A DNA stretch of 64,000 nucleotides from a virus (IMGVR_UViG_3300025141_013863:1-64000); one strand, 5' to 3'; numbered from the stretch's first letter, positions 51,001-60,030 are shown. The notes: generated by a model from the letters alone, not told the origin. A program made the numbers and translations.

Positions 51001-54000
51001 TCAGATACAACACTCAAAATTACTCACAACAATGAAAAGATTTATTTTAACAGCACGACTTTAAATGATGAGCTAGGCTTGCCTAATATGGAAACTGTTA
51101 CTGCGTATGATCAAGTTTTATCGATTATACAGTCGGCCGATTATTCATTAAATTGGATTATGTATTGCGAAAATGTTTTCCCATCTTTAAGAAACGAATT
51201 TGTTTCCTCGTCTCGCGAAAGAATTGGTTTTGATAATAAATTTTGGAGAGATGCATCAATAGATCGCTTGGCGGTTGGAAATGCTTTGAAAAATTCCTTT
51301 GGTGTAAGGTCTCCCGCTGTTTCACAAAGTTGTTGGCCCTTAGACGCGCCGGCTAATTTCTTGACGCGCTCAAAAGTGCCAAATGTTGGAACTGGCGGCG
51401 GCGATCATGATTTCTTTGAAGAGGGTCAAGCAGGAGAGCTTCAAAATACTTATTTTGCATATCACACAGGCGCCGCCAAGACCAGCGATGAAGTGTTTAC
51501 TTTCATGGCCCCCGCCGCCCTTTACGCCAGAAAACACACTCTTAGTTCACCATTTTCGGTGGCATCTCCATCAGGAATGGATATTCCAGAAACAGGAAGT
51601 ATTTCAATTGGAGTTCCATTTTGGAAAGGCAGCTCGCAGATTGATATTTATGCAGGCGAAGCAGTATGGGAAGCCGGCTCACAAGCTGGAATTGTTACAG
51701 TTTCTGGTTCTACCTCAATTTTTCAAGCGACCGCTTCTATTCCCTGGTTCAACGATTATGATGATTATAAAGAAGACTTATTATTGTTGGCTCGCGACTA
51801 CTCCATTATTCCAGAATTTAGGATTAGTGAACATATCGAAGATTACATAAAGTATGGCTTGGCATCAAAAAATAAATCAAACACTTTCGAGATTCCAGGG
51901 ACATCAATCAACAGCTCGACAAGTTCTTTTTATGTAGATTATTCTAATTCTGAGTTTATGACAGAATTTCTCAACATTAAGCAAGATTCATTGCTTGATG
52001 CAACAGAAATTAGATTAGTATGTAGCGCTGCAATTAGATTTAATCCGTATAAAGGGTTTTATCCCGCACAAAGAACTTTAGATCTAGTCTCACAGTTTTC
52101 TCGTTCTTATGGCGATGGATTGTTTGCGTCCAAGAAGGGCGACGGTACACAATTTTCAGTCGCCGGCGAAGAGCTTATCAAGAACAGGCCGGGCTTATTG
52201 AGGCCTTTGATGACGACACTATATTCTCCAGGTATTTTATTCAACAGTATTAAATCTGGACTGGCAGTTAATTATCCAGGAATAACTGATACTAGAAAAT
52301 TAAGTGCATCATATTATGGTAAATCAAAATTAGAAAATACAGAAAATTGGATGATCACGCCGGCCCTCCCTCCCAATAGTACAAAAGTTGGATATCGCGG
52401 CGGAGAGTTCTGGGACATTAAAGTTCCTTTCGAGGCCATCTTAGCCCCAGAAAAATATATTGCAGGGATACAATTTTTGGATATAGAGCCCCACCCCTCT
52501 TGTTCTCTGAATGCAACTGCTTCTTTGGGAGCGGCAAGTGATGAAATTTATTCTATGATGGCCAGTAATTTTCTCGGAGAAGTTGGGTCTTTCTTCTTGA
52601 AAGATAATATGTTTACACAGCTTGCCTCTGAGCCAGTTACAGATGATCTAAGATTTACATCCGGTAGCGTTTATGGGGCTAGAATAAAGTTAAGAAGATC
52701 TGTGTCGGGCTCTAGAGGTTATCTTCTAGAATCTGGCTCTGTTGGAGGAAGCGATCCATATGATCTAACAGGTGGTAGAATTTATGATTCAACTTTGGGG
52801 GCATATCAAAACGGTGCCTTTCCAATACCACAAGATCCAAGAGCAACTAACAAATCTTTTCAAGAAAGTTTTACAATGTATTCTCGCCCCTCCGCCTTCG
52901 GTCCTCCCGTTGCCGGCCAACCGGATTCAACAGGATCGAAAGACTCAGTTGTCTTAGCTTCAGATCCATTAGATAGTGTAAATGGGTATTATTGGTCATT
53001 CACCCCTCCATATTACAATGGTGAAGCTTGGTGCGATGTAATTTTTAGACCGGATAGTACGAAAAGCTATGATTTAGAACAAATATTAGCTGAGGCCTCT
53101 TTGGTATATTGGCGAGCTGATCCTGGGATTGGCACAGGTAGTGCTGGCTATTTGGGCTCTAATCCTGTTTTAATCTCCTCTTTTGGTTCTGCCTCATTTA
53201 CAAATGCTGATAATTATATTTATTCTGGACACAATGTTAATGCAAACGCTATGCAAATCAGCGCCAGCATTAATTTGCTTGGTGTTGAAAGGGTCTTGCA
53301 GCAAGAAGAAGATAAGTTTGGAAACAAGATCAAAGGCACAAATATTACCGCAGCAAAACGTTGGGTAATTCAGCCAAAATGGGAAACCCCAATGCTCAAT
53401 TTTGGTAATCAAGGGGTGCACCCAATAACCGAAAATGATGGTAACTTAACATTGCCTGATTATGGAAAAGCATCAGTGCCAAGAGGGATGTGGCATCAAT
53501 TTGGTATAATGCCAGAATCGCCAGATAAAGGAATTTTCTTAGAAATTGGAGATATTCCAAAGGATTGGTTAAAAAATCATTACGATGTATTAACAAACGA
53601 TACCGTTTATAATAATGATGATGCTGATACCGGCGACAAGGTATTTAAAGAAATGCAATCTTTAACAGATCTGGCAGGCTTTAAATCATCAACGTCAAAG
53701 CGCTTAGGAGAAATAGCAGAAAGTAAAATTATCAGGGAAGCAGTTGTGGCGGTTCCTTATGTAATACAGAATGAAGCAGGCATATCTAACGAGGCTAGCG
53801 CACTTACATCGACCATGAAGTCTCTTATAAGCATTCCAAAACAGAGATATGAAGCTGCCATGTCTAGTGCTAAGGGAACGGCGGAAGGTGATTCATTAGA
53901 TGCCGCTGGAGAGTCAATAAGAAAGCTAGTTCAAAAAATGGAAAGGTACGTTTTGCCACCTCAGTTTGACTTCCTAACTAATCCAGATGTTGATCCGGTT

Positions 54001-54441
54001 GTTATGTATATTTTTGAATTTAAGTATATTTTAGATCAAAATGATCTATCGTATATATGGCAGAATTTAGCGCCAAGAGATTATAAAAAAATATCCTTTC
54101 AATATGAATCAGTTGCACATGAGCTTATGGACACTGAATTGCTGACGGAGGCAAACTTAGTAGATAATGAAAACTTAAGATGGATGGTCTTTAAAGTAAA
54201 ACAGCGTTCCGGCACTCACTATTATGATCTAACGACTGCTCAAGCAGGCCAAGCCTCAAAAGATGTATTTAGCTTTGATGATGATACTTCTGGATACAAG
54301 CTTGGATTCAATTGGCCTTATGATTATTTATCTTTTGTTGAGCTAATTAAGATGGATGCGGAAGTTCTTTTTAAATCATCTGACGATACAGATACCACAA
54401 ATGGCTCAACTGATGTATATGGCGAACTGGAGAGCGAATAA
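45025..54441 (+). CDS. Giant virion protein with LamG-like domain (3138 residues)
   Basis: Residues about 210-390 form a concanavalin/LamG-type beta-sandwich (VEFWLKTGSAIPL, WHHYAFVMENTGSGHAIKFYVDG, LSGSMDEFRYWKVARTAREI), a fold that binds carbohydrate or proteins. Around 1110-1200 lies a long helical segment (YKSLEKLREIFFRKVSN). Much of the rest is rich in Ser, Gly, Thr and Tyr with frequent TGS turns and appears as repeated beta modules. Because gp25 and gp6 precede it, it may be a very enlarged wedge/tail-fibre network protein, as gp7 or fibre proteins are in T4. I could not define the domain borders beyond these. Confidence 0.75.
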   Translation: MSIKKLFDSQRSKNYLSETDEREAFADIESSRNMKAISKRQKTFVPQIDYTKPERFARYGSAYLYYKSAIEWIHDYYPYDGSDAEINEYRNKLLDIERYIFDNIYPRTNGFVTFANPHDGGWGGTTNDPDDSDGYGIPSTLEYITFKGGPGTGSAEDGALSSLVPNPYNEKIKHANIYDEDIYTNAGLPATYGSGSRESNLKANFNTGVTVEFWLKTGSAIPLSTLNNETEKQVIFDMWNNNADTTHDYGRITIELNGTASSGSPFIVTVQSGNANPGIFQQSIGADIDVDTLSKWHHYAFVMENTGSGHAIKFYVDGDYNDVLAHTGSFGELPQKDMMGRLGALLTTPSETTATGSLAGAGKLSGSMDEFRYWKVARTAREIGLNWLDQIRGGVNTDISNTTLGVYYKFNEGITTVAATDSVVLDYGGRVCNGVWTGYGSNSRATGSAMVLASGSAISSEYKDPIMYSNHPDVSALKTALLNSGSYHDRQNNSSMLSMAPSWIIEEDEDHGSEFTTNLRYVSHIVGTYFDKLYLQIQSLPKFKQAGYTSASYTPFPFAQHMPQSMGLVSPELFIDASVMEKFLNRNQTGSFEGDLAETKNLIYLNLYNNITNIFKSKGTEKSIRNVFRCFNLDESLIRLNAYADNTTYLLRNNTLQTLINKNSINFNQKQNTNAVIYQKQYTGSAYEPAPNDVIADDTIGHISGSWGIGYNATNAPDDRGIEDPYGFTMEADITFPTFYRTQDRFDRNFLTGSLFGLYTVPSGASGYPLTRIKNGTDTTWITSLGNNAAGDSEKGPDAANFQVFAIRDSEYSKNIRFMISSSNEPTPIPLLTSSTFYDVYSDSRWNLSVRIVPSLTSSYGAAGIVSGSRESESNYDLIFNGYHNEVGTIQNSFKLTASIDYDTAVNFLNAAKRVYAGARRTNITGAILNQTDVNINSIKYWTKYIEDGVLEQHANDLTNAGISASYQNTSPRDLNSFGHDILNLNTLALHWNFENITGSDSNGNFYITDMSSGSSEIRDNFGWAGNWAGYQHTGYGFGFSTSSTNVVEKNAINYFKFIDPERVVSSDMVQILSSDDRVFGTDDVVPDYYFTVEKSMYNAISEEILDFFAGVVDFNNIIGEAVNRYRHRYKSLEKLREIFFRKVSNTKDVEKFVDYYKWFDDSLTTIISQLIPASADFENDMMNIIESHVLERNKYQTKFPTFDFKEPDLDFAMKGAKESSYSWKDGSSTIPASPRSTKKNRLYWDRRAERSATELSSSRSTNSPTVNSTIDGQREKFKTIIYSNPHMSQSTRLSYTSTGTSYDIGAHRSRSYGGLYNLQYDSYIGSGSTIKGGTNFTDNKNIDFTYNALRPAGPVNNDGTIFVPQNVILGFANDLVELHETHQWETDKYPRILTKRYLKTLHGRNFEYDGTGYSNVKSSFAFPFNIVSSSIKSGYNKVVTDRVTGGIEIVNLHHDTYGDSFEIPMQGPFTNTHVGGHQSRHIAINTGSDQWYNRPEAWKILLGTSDLGTHNLTGAIGMVGPDYPWPEANERGGSSPGAWISPYPMTASHKAWLYRGMVAKSPVNIRNILTTTGSRVLGNYQRNYEIVQSVGAYENARAFIEEQPTLPSTVYLSHSGSTTNVRTLLDLRRESGSHFKFVDEYNAGYLTGTENKSIMLSRFAAPGGIEVMGRGYLDFRASEYSVYNSLLNRNLTVIKPSQGPTGSYSELVGSGTAGIRVFDIHGKDFGLRSHLARHSARFGRDSMFVTSSNDMPGASYDQLPSFHKLNRNRRAVIKITNAGDIFSPKTITTATASKYDNYYVSYPIPRSDRQYSWVTGSITGSDIRFYGHARIHGEQAGLFSSSANGYVAYFDYVSASSVVPQLTQSLYQPTTRLNILTHDPLTASGDNNTLGHATTIDYDEYFNKTIVDRFQIENFLTTSANYFNLLMTRRGGTFGWNWKRLRIQDHPILVDQYLSSTFTRAAITDDDVTTYSLPPVSMRGRPLLINYSQDDSDTTLKITHNNEKIYFNSTTLNDELGLPNMETVTAYDQVLSIIQSADYSLNWIMYCENVFPSLRNEFVSSSRERIGFDNKFWRDASIDRLAVGNALKNSFGVRSPAVSQSCWPLDAPANFLTRSKVPNVGTGGGDHDFFEEGQAGELQNTYFAYHTGAAKTSDEVFTFMAPAALYARKHTLSSPFSVASPSGMDIPETGSISIGVPFWKGSSQIDIYAGEAVWEAGSQAGIVTVSGSTSIFQATASIPWFNDYDDYKEDLLLLARDYSIIPEFRISEHIEDYIKYGLASKNKSNTFEIPGTSINSSTSSFYVDYSNSEFMTEFLNIKQDSLLDATEIRLVCSAAIRFNPYKGFYPAQRTLDLVSQFSRSYGDGLFASKKGDGTQFSVAGEELIKNRPGLLRPLMTTLYSPGILFNSIKSGLAVNYPGITDTRKLSASYYGKSKLENTENWMITPALPPNSTKVGYRGGEFWDIKVPFEAILAPEKYIAGIQFLDIEPHPSCSLNATASLGAASDEIYSMMASNFLGEVGSFFLKDNMFTQLASEPVTDDLRFTSGSVYGARIKLRRSVSGSRGYLLESGSVGGSDPYDLTGGRIYDSTLGAYQNGAFPIPQDPRATNKSFQESFTMYSRPSAFGPPVAGQPDSTGSKDSVVLASDPLDSVNGYYWSFTPPYYNGEAWCDVIFRPDSTKSYDLEQILAEASLVYWRADPGIGTGSAGYLGSNPVLISSFGSASFTNADNYIYSGHNVNANAMQISASINLLGVERVLQQEEDKFGNKIKGTNITAAKRWVIQPKWETPMLNFGNQGVHPITENDGNLTLPDYGKASVPRGMWHQFGIMPESPDKGIFLEIGDIPKDWLKNHYDVLTNDTVYNNDDADTGDKVFKEMQSLTDLAGFKSSTSKRLGEIAESKIIREAVVAVPYVIQNEAGISNEASALTSTMKSLISIPKQRYEAAMSSAKGTAEGDSLDAAGESIRKLVQKMERYVLPPQFDFLTNPDVDPVVMYIFEFKYILDQNDLSYIWQNLAPRDYKKISFQYESVAHELMDTELLTEANLVDNENLRWMVFKVKQRSGTHYYDLTTAQAGQASKDVFSFDDDTSGYKLGFNWPYDYLSFVELIKMDAEVLFKSSDDTDTTNGSTDVYGELESE

Positions 54442-55877
54442 TGGCTAAATTTTTAAATAAAAAAGAGCAAGTTTATGATTTAAAGCTTACCTCGTATGGC
54501 CACTATTTGATGTCGGTTGGTAAATTCAAGCCAGCATACTATAAATTTTTTGATGACAATATTCTATATGATGGTCGTTATGCTATGTATACCGGCTCAA
54601 GTGCCCCAGAGAAATCTAGTGTCGATTTAATGTTATATGAAAGTCAAAATCAAGTTCACAAAAGAATAAAAGAAGAGACTCAGTATTTAGAAAGCTTAGT
54701 CTTATTTGAAGATGTCGAAAATAACATAGGAAAACTATCTGATGACAATTTTGAAACAGACGTTACAGCGACCATGGTCGAGCCAAGGTTGGATGTGTTC
54801 AGGATTGATGAAGGCATAGGAGACGCATTTTTAGATGCCGGCACTCAAGCTGCCCCTGCTTGGAAAATAGTTGCTTTAAATGGAGAAATTTCCTCTTCCG
54901 CAACAAGTGATCCAGCAAATAATTCAAAAATCCCTCAAATAAATATCTCTTTAAATTATGAGAAAAAGTTGCTATCTGATATTGAACCCTTGATCGCCCC
55001 CGATTCCGTACCTGAAATGGCAGCTAGAACCGCAAAATTTTCAGACAATTACCAAATCGAACTAGTGTATGATGATGGTCTAATTTATGCTGAAGAAATG
55101 AACACCTTATTATTAACTGATAATTTTGATATTGAAGTTTTCGAACAACAAACGGAAGATGCGGAAAATGCTGCAGCACAATTTTCCTTTAATGCATCTG
55201 GGCCCGGAATCCGAGATGAAACGTTTACAATAAACGATGGTACAACATCGGCGACGTTTACTTTCAAAGAGACAGCTGCCTCTTCTACACAAATAAAAGA
55301 CGGTGCTCCACCCAGCACCGCTGCGGTTACATTAGCAGAACGAGCCGTTAGAATAATAAACAATTATGTTGCACAGTCTAGCGTCGATCTTAAAGTTAGT
55401 GCCGCGTCTGATGAAACCACAGGAGTGATAACGATAACCAACACTAATGGCACCGGTAAAAAAACAAATTCCGAAGGCACTACGGCTAGAATAACATCTT
55501 CAGATGAAGACAAGATTGCAACTGATGGTGGATTTTTTACTGGCGGCACGGATGTAAAGACAAGCCTTATAAAGAAATTTTTTAAGCAAGGGGTACCTCA
55601 AGTAGTAGATGGTTTTATGGTTTCACCACAGCCAATAGAAACCCCACTAGAAGAGCTTCATACAGGTAGCGTAGAATATTACTTCAGCATTGTTGCGGAT
55701 CAAGAAGTCGATCCAAAGCTAGCATGCCGTGCCACAGAACTTTTTAATAAAGAATCATATTATATTGATTTAGATTACGATTGCAGTCAATATACATCTT
55801 TAACTGAAGATGTATCGCCCAAATATTTTGATATTTATGGGCCAGTAACGGAGCCAGAGATATGCCAAGAGCCATAG
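54441..55877 (+). CDS. Virion protein with shared LTxxGxxxLxxGxF N-terminus
   Basis: A 478-residue protein. Residues about 12-45 (DLKLTSYGHYLMSVGKFKPA then YKFFDDNILYD) share a pattern with the start of the gene at 63192. Residues about 240-370 look like an inserted beta domain of small residues (FTINDGTTSATFTF, VITITNTNGTG) of a type seen repeatedly in phage tail proteins. The C-terminus is acidic and aromatic. It starts in a TAATG overlap with the giant gene and itself overlaps the next by 16 bases, so it is co-expressed with the baseplate set. Confidence 0.72.
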   Translation: MAKFLNKKEQVYDLKLTSYGHYLMSVGKFKPAYYKFFDDNILYDGRYAMYTGSSAPEKSSVDLMLYESQNQVHKRIKEETQYLESLVLFEDVENNIGKLSDDNFETDVTATMVEPRLDVFRIDEGIGDAFLDAGTQAAPAWKIVALNGEISSSATSDPANNSKIPQINISLNYEKKLLSDIEPLIAPDSVPEMAARTAKFSDNYQIELVYDDGLIYAEEMNTLLLTDNFDIEVFEQQTEDAENAAAQFSFNASGPGIRDETFTINDGTTSATFTFKETAASSTQIKDGAPPSTAAVTLAERAVRIINNYVAQSSVDLKVSAASDETTGVITITNTNGTGKKTNSEGTTARITSSDEDKIATDGGFFTGGTDVKTSLIKKFFKQGVPQVVDGFMVSPQPIETPLEELHTGSVEYYFSIVADQEVDPKLACRATELFNKESYYIDLDYDCSQYTSLTEDVSPKYFDIYGPVTEPEICQEP

Positions 55878-58348
55878 AAGATCTTATGTCGGGAAAATTC
55901 CCGACGCCCTTTATTGAAAGAGTGTACGTTCAAAGTCAGCAGACTAATGATTATGAAGATAATACTTCGGATGGCTTACAGGTTGACATAGCGATTTATC
56001 TACCCGAGATTGATGGCGCCGAACCAACAGAACAAAGAGAAGCTATAAATGATCTGATTTTTTATGCTGTTTATATTGTTGGTGATCCATCAATTACTGC
56101 AATCAGCAGAAGAGAAGAGTCTATCTTCGAACATATGAAAAAAATGTATATGTCTGACGCATCTTTTGCCAATAATGCAATGTCAGATATTAAAGCAAAC
56201 CCTAGCTATCACGATAATCTTATAGCTTATGGCTACGGAGTATCTACTGAGGCATCTTATACTAATGCAACCTATGCAGAAGATACCAATTCCTCGTCAT
56301 TGCGCGCCTATTGCAAAACCAACTATAATGCAATAACATTTGATGAGTTTAGTGACGAGGGAGAGCTAGTAATTGTTGAAGAGACAGAACGATTTTATAA
56401 ATATATAGCCTCAATCAGTATCCCTATGATTGGTGATTATACCTTATTTGACGACTTGATGGATGCTGCTTATCAATCAGACGACAGAAAGGTTGATTAT
56501 AAAAGCATCAATGTTTATGCATTTAGTTCAACAATAGAACATGATTTGGAGAGTGTTGATGTCTTTTCTATTGTAAATGAAAATAAAAATCTCATCAATA
56601 AGAGGCACTCAGGTTTAGCATATGAGCAGGTTTTTGACGACGGCTCGATCACTTCCGAGCCGCGTCTGAGGTGGTTTTTGGCCGACACACTTTGGGACGG
56701 CATTCCAATGATCGCGACAGACGGCACGACACGAGAGTACTCAGATTTCGATCGAGAACGAATTGTAGAGGCAATATATACGATTATGCCACAAGATCCG
56801 GTCACGGAAGAGGGGCAAGAAATTTTAGAGAATTTGATGTATTTGGTTGAGGCTGACGCATATGAGCCTACTTTTTTAACAAGATTAAATGAGTATAGAA
56901 GAGCTTTCCCTTACAAAGAAGATGCTTTCTATACAAAGCTTACAGAATTAGTAGCTAATGAAAATAATGTTTTATCGGATTCCAGCCCACTACAAAAAAA
57001 ATTAATTAGAAATTTTAAAGTAATCGACGCAAGACAGGTGGAGTTTGAAGTAAGTTATGATTATCCGGATGTAGAGGAGTTTGCGGCCGGCACTTATTTA
57101 GCTGGTGATGATGAAACTATGGATTCTGAAAGGATATATGAAAACTCTATAGAGTATTTTACTAGATACGCATATTCATCCGCCGTTGTCAGCGGTACTG
57201 ATCTCCCTGATTATGAAGATGCAGAAGATATGTTTTTAAGTTATGGATTTATATTCTTTGATTTTGAAAAAGCGGTTAGATATGATACTGCCTTAGCTGG
57301 TGTTTTTAACATACAGTCCCTGGAAGCTTGGTTTGGCAAGTCTCTTATAAACGCATCATTAAGATTTGATTATACAAGATTGCGAAGATTTTATGATGGA
57401 GGTAAAATTCGAACAATAGAGACCCATTATGATACACATTCTCCAAGTTATCCGTTTCCGCTTTATACAGCATATAGCACGACAATCGTCGGTGGCTACA
57501 CTGGTGATCCTGGAGAAGTAGAAGTTTATCCTGGGGCGAATTCTGATGGTACCCAGGGCTTCGGAGACTATTCATATTGTATGTTGGCGCCATTTTCTGT
57601 GCCGGGAATGTCTCTCGGCGCCGCAACAACTGACTATCGATTGGCGTGTTTTGCCTTCCAAGATTACTATGATTTAGATTCGACATCGGATGCAACAGTG
57701 ACTGAATATTCAAATAGCGACACAATGACTAGCACTAGTGGTGACGATATGTCTATAGAGTCATATGACTTTCAAATAGTTACGGAAGATAAAAGTGCAG
57801 ACGTTCTTATGGCTATTACTGGTTCGTACTACACAGCAGTTTATGAAGAGTTTCAAGCTTATTATGATTATGCTAATGAATATTGTAGCTATAACGATGT
57901 TGAAGGCTATTTTAATGAATTTTTTGTAAATGCTATGGATGAAATTTATCCTGACGATAGCGCAAAGCCGTGGATGCGGATGCCTGTAATTTATAATGTG
58001 CATCAAGATATTCTATATTCTGAATTTGGAGGAGATTCAGAGAAGCTGTTAGACACTGCCCAAAGCATTTCTGATAGAATCGGACCGTATACAGGAAATT
58101 TAGTACAGCTAGAGACGTTTAAAGATCAAATAGAGGCACTATGGACGCAATTTTATTCAGATGGTGGTCTTGTTGAAACAGCCATAGAGTCTATGATTGA
58201 GTCCAGAGGCGCCACTACTATATGGTATAATCAAGAATGGAAAAGTCTTCCAGAAATAATATATTCTGGCGATGGATCCACTTGGCTTCCTGAAACCGCC
58301 AAGGATTATGGCGCGGACACCGGCGATGACGGCGAGGAAAGTTCATAG
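55862..58348 (+). CDS. Large virion protein of unknown family
   Basis: An 828-residue acidic protein, unusually rich in Tyr, Asp and Glu. I see no recognised domain. The N-terminal 60 residues (IEDLMSGKFPTPFIERVYVQ) are followed by alternating helical and strand stretches. It ends in an acidic Gly-rich tail (ADTGDDGEESS) like the fragment at the left edge of the window. Its position between other structural genes makes a tail or baseplate-peripheral function likely. Confidence 0.7.
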   Translation: MPRAIEDLMSGKFPTPFIERVYVQSQQTNDYEDNTSDGLQVDIAIYLPEIDGAEPTEQREAINDLIFYAVYIVGDPSITAISRREESIFEHMKKMYMSDASFANNAMSDIKANPSYHDNLIAYGYGVSTEASYTNATYAEDTNSSSLRAYCKTNYNAITFDEFSDEGELVIVEETERFYKYIASISIPMIGDYTLFDDLMDAAYQSDDRKVDYKSINVYAFSSTIEHDLESVDVFSIVNENKNLINKRHSGLAYEQVFDDGSITSEPRLRWFLADTLWDGIPMIATDGTTREYSDFDRERIVEAIYTIMPQDPVTEEGQEILENLMYLVEADAYEPTFLTRLNEYRRAFPYKEDAFYTKLTELVANENNVLSDSSPLQKKLIRNFKVIDARQVEFEVSYDYPDVEEFAAGTYLAGDDETMDSERIYENSIEYFTRYAYSSAVVSGTDLPDYEDAEDMFLSYGFIFFDFEKAVRYDTALAGVFNIQSLEAWFGKSLINASLRFDYTRLRRFYDGGKIRTIETHYDTHSPSYPFPLYTAYSTTIVGGYTGDPGEVEVYPGANSDGTQGFGDYSYCMLAPFSVPGMSLGAATTDYRLACFAFQDYYDLDSTSDATVTEYSNSDTMTSTSGDDMSIESYDFQIVTEDKSADVLMAITGSYYTAVYEEFQAYYDYANEYCSYNDVEGYFNEFFVNAMDEIYPDDSAKPWMRMPVIYNVHQDILYSEFGGDSEKLLDTAQSISDRIGPYTGNLVQLETFKDQIEALWTQFYSDGGLVETAIESMIESRGATTIWYNQEWKSLPEIIYSGDGSTWLPETAKDYGADTGDDGEESS

Positions 58349-58361
58349 AATTTAACATGAA

Positions 58362-58369
58362 GATAAATA
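58362..58369 (+). promoter_or_regulatory. Candidate T4-type late promoter box
   Basis: GATAAATA differs at one base from the T4 late-promoter box TATAAATA and sits in one of the few intergenic gaps of the virion region, 22 bases before the next ATG. A gp55-like sigma is encoded nearby. An eight-base AT-rich match has little weight alone. Confidence 0.25.
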
Positions 58370-58390
58370 AAAACAAGGAGAACAAAATAA

Positions 58391-58942
58391 ATGCCATCAT
58401 TTAAACTTAAAAAATCAAGCGCTTCAAGCATTGTTTCCGGTATATCGGCAGGAAGCAGTGTTGCGATTATAAGAGGTCAGCTGGTAACATCTGATAGCGC
58501 CGACGCTAGCAATTTGCTGGCGATACAAGGCGCCTATAAAAAAATGAATTCAAATGGAATAATTACCGTACAATCTCCAACTACTTCTGATAATGATAGC
58601 GCGCTAGGCGTGTTGGGGGCTTTAGGGTGCTCTGTGTGCTCCATGTCAACAGAAATGTCTCTCTTGCCCTCTCAAACTGATACAGACATTGTAGAAAATG
58701 AAAATATTTTTGACAAATCTGTTCTCAAGCTTACTCCGGATAATGTTTCAGCAACTGATAAGTTTCCTAATTCCGATAGTGATCCGTTTTTTACATTGGA
58801 CGATGCGCCACCCAGAACCCTTAGAGACAAGATTAGTCGAACAACGTCCTATGAGACAACTTCCGATGTTATACAAATAACAGCAGATCTGGTATCATTA
58901 AATATATCCAGAGAAGATAGCACATTAAAACAATTTGGATAA
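58391..58942 (+). CDS. Small virion-region protein
   Basis: A 183-residue Ser- and Asp-rich protein with a strong ribosome binding site (AAGGAG). The start is basic (PSFKLKKSSASSIV), then there is a hydrophobic Gly-rich stretch (SGISAGSSVAIIRGQLV) and two Cys (CSVCS), and the remainder is polar. No family is recognised. Composition and place suggest a virion component. Confidence 0.7.
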   Translation: MPSFKLKKSSASSIVSGISAGSSVAIIRGQLVTSDSADASNLLAIQGAYKKMNSNGIITVQSPTTSDNDSALGVLGALGCSVCSMSTEMSLLPSQTDTDIVENENIFDKSVLKLTPDNVSATDKFPNSDSDPFFTLDDAPPRTLRDKISRTTSYETTSDVIQITADLVSLNISREDSTLKQFG

Positions 58943-58966
58943 TATTTATTAAATATGGAGTAAAAC

Positions 58967-59395
58967 ATGGCCACCGGCTTTCCTCAAACATATATGATCA
59001 CACCAGTAACAGGATCGAGCGATTATGATTCAGATACTGAGCTATTAACATCTTTTTCTCCAGCTCACTTTGGCCCACTTGAAGAAGAAGAAGACGCCGG
59101 CGCCGAGGAGCTTGCAGATCTTCCGTCTTATTCATTTTGCCTTATACAGGCGGTCAACTATACTGATGCTGGTTTTTATGAATACATGAATTATGCCGCG
59201 TACACTGACGATGATATAATTGAGTCATTCAAATTTGTGGAGTTGTCAGAGGCGCCATATAGTCCGTATGATCCAGAACTTCCAGGAGATGCGGAAGTTG
59301 ACGAGGTAGACACTGAAGAAGATGAATCAGAAGAAATGGGAACAGAGGAAGAAGAGGAATATGCATCTGGGGGCGATGGCGAAGGCTACTCGTAG
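58967..59395 (+). CDS. Small acidic virion-region protein
   Basis: A 142-residue protein with an ordered, aromatic N-terminal part (TGFPQTYMITPVTG, FCLIQAVNYTDAGFYEYM) and a highly acidic C-terminal 40 residues (EEDESEEMGTEEEEEY) that end in a Gly/Ser tail. The acidic tail may be a flexible linker or a charge display. Ribosome binding site GGAG lies upstream. No family is recognised. Confidence 0.7.
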   Translation: MATGFPQTYMITPVTGSSDYDSDTELLTSFSPAHFGPLEEEEDAGAEELADLPSYSFCLIQAVNYTDAGFYEYMNYAAYTDDDIIESFKFVELSEAPYSPYDPELPGDAEVDEVDTEEDESEEMGTEEEEEYASGGDGEGYS

Positions 59396-59403
59396 GAATT
59401 CGT

Positions 59404-60030
59404 ATGAAGGCAAAAAAATTTGAATATGTTAAGGGAAACACCAAAACCAATATTCCGTGGTTTAGGCCGGATCCGCACCAGTTAAATCTCTGGAAAGAAC
59501 AATTTTTCAAAATAGAGGGCGTCGAACACTACAAATACTGGATCTGCGGAGGGGTTTTGGAAAACTGGAAAACATGGGATATAGATATTTTAGTAACAGG
59601 AAAAGTAAATTCATACAAAGAATTACAAAATATTTTATCTAGTGCCACACAGATTGGTTTTGATTATAGACAACTTGTCGATATTAATTGGAACGATTCG
59701 TATGAGAAATTTTTAAGCAAAGGTCCGTGCCTTAGAAGAAGTATTTGTTGTGAACATTACTATGAAAACGATACTTGTGAATTGCAACATTGCCTCACGC
59801 CCCACACATTTGAATCAATAACTATAGCGTCGGAAATAATTAAAAATGAAAAAAAGGTTTCAAACAGGAAATTAGGATCTTCAAAAATATTTGATTCCCT
59901 GTGGAGAACTAAATTAACTCTTCCATCAAAAAAACAACACGAAAGAATTAAAAAAGGCATTATTTATAAGAGCAGGCCTGTTTTACTCACAAAAAATTTA
60001 GATTTTAAAGATATTATAGACTGGCCATAA
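59404..60030 (+). CDS. Pol-beta-type nucleotidyltransferase-like protein
   Basis: A 208-residue protein. YWICGGVLENWKTWDIDILVTG has the GG...DxD pattern of the pol-beta nucleotidyltransferase fold, with Gly49, Gly50, Asp59 and Asp61; the two Asp would bind metal. A Cys-rich central section (CLRRSICCEHYYENDTCELQ) and a basic C-terminal half follow. Such proteins transfer nucleotides to RNA, proteins or small molecules. It is the only evident enzyme among structural genes here. It carries no signal peptide. Confidence 0.7.
   Translation: MKAKKFEYVKGNTKTNIPWFRPDPHQLNLWKEQFFKIEGVEHYKYWICGGVLENWKTWDIDILVTGKVNSYKELQNILSSATQIGFDYRQLVDINWNDSYEKFLSKGPCLRRSICCEHYYENDTCELQHCLTPHTFESITIASEIIKNEKKVSNRKLGSSKIFDSLWRTKLTLPSKKQHERIKKGIIYKSRPVLLTKNLDFKDIIDWP

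Noticed and set aside
34530-54441. One of the two giant proteins as the tape-measure protein
   Set aside because: Neither shows the long uniform helical pattern of tape measures; one has a LamG domain, and both sit with gp25 and gp6 in a baseplate cluster. T4-type tape measures lie elsewhere and are smaller.
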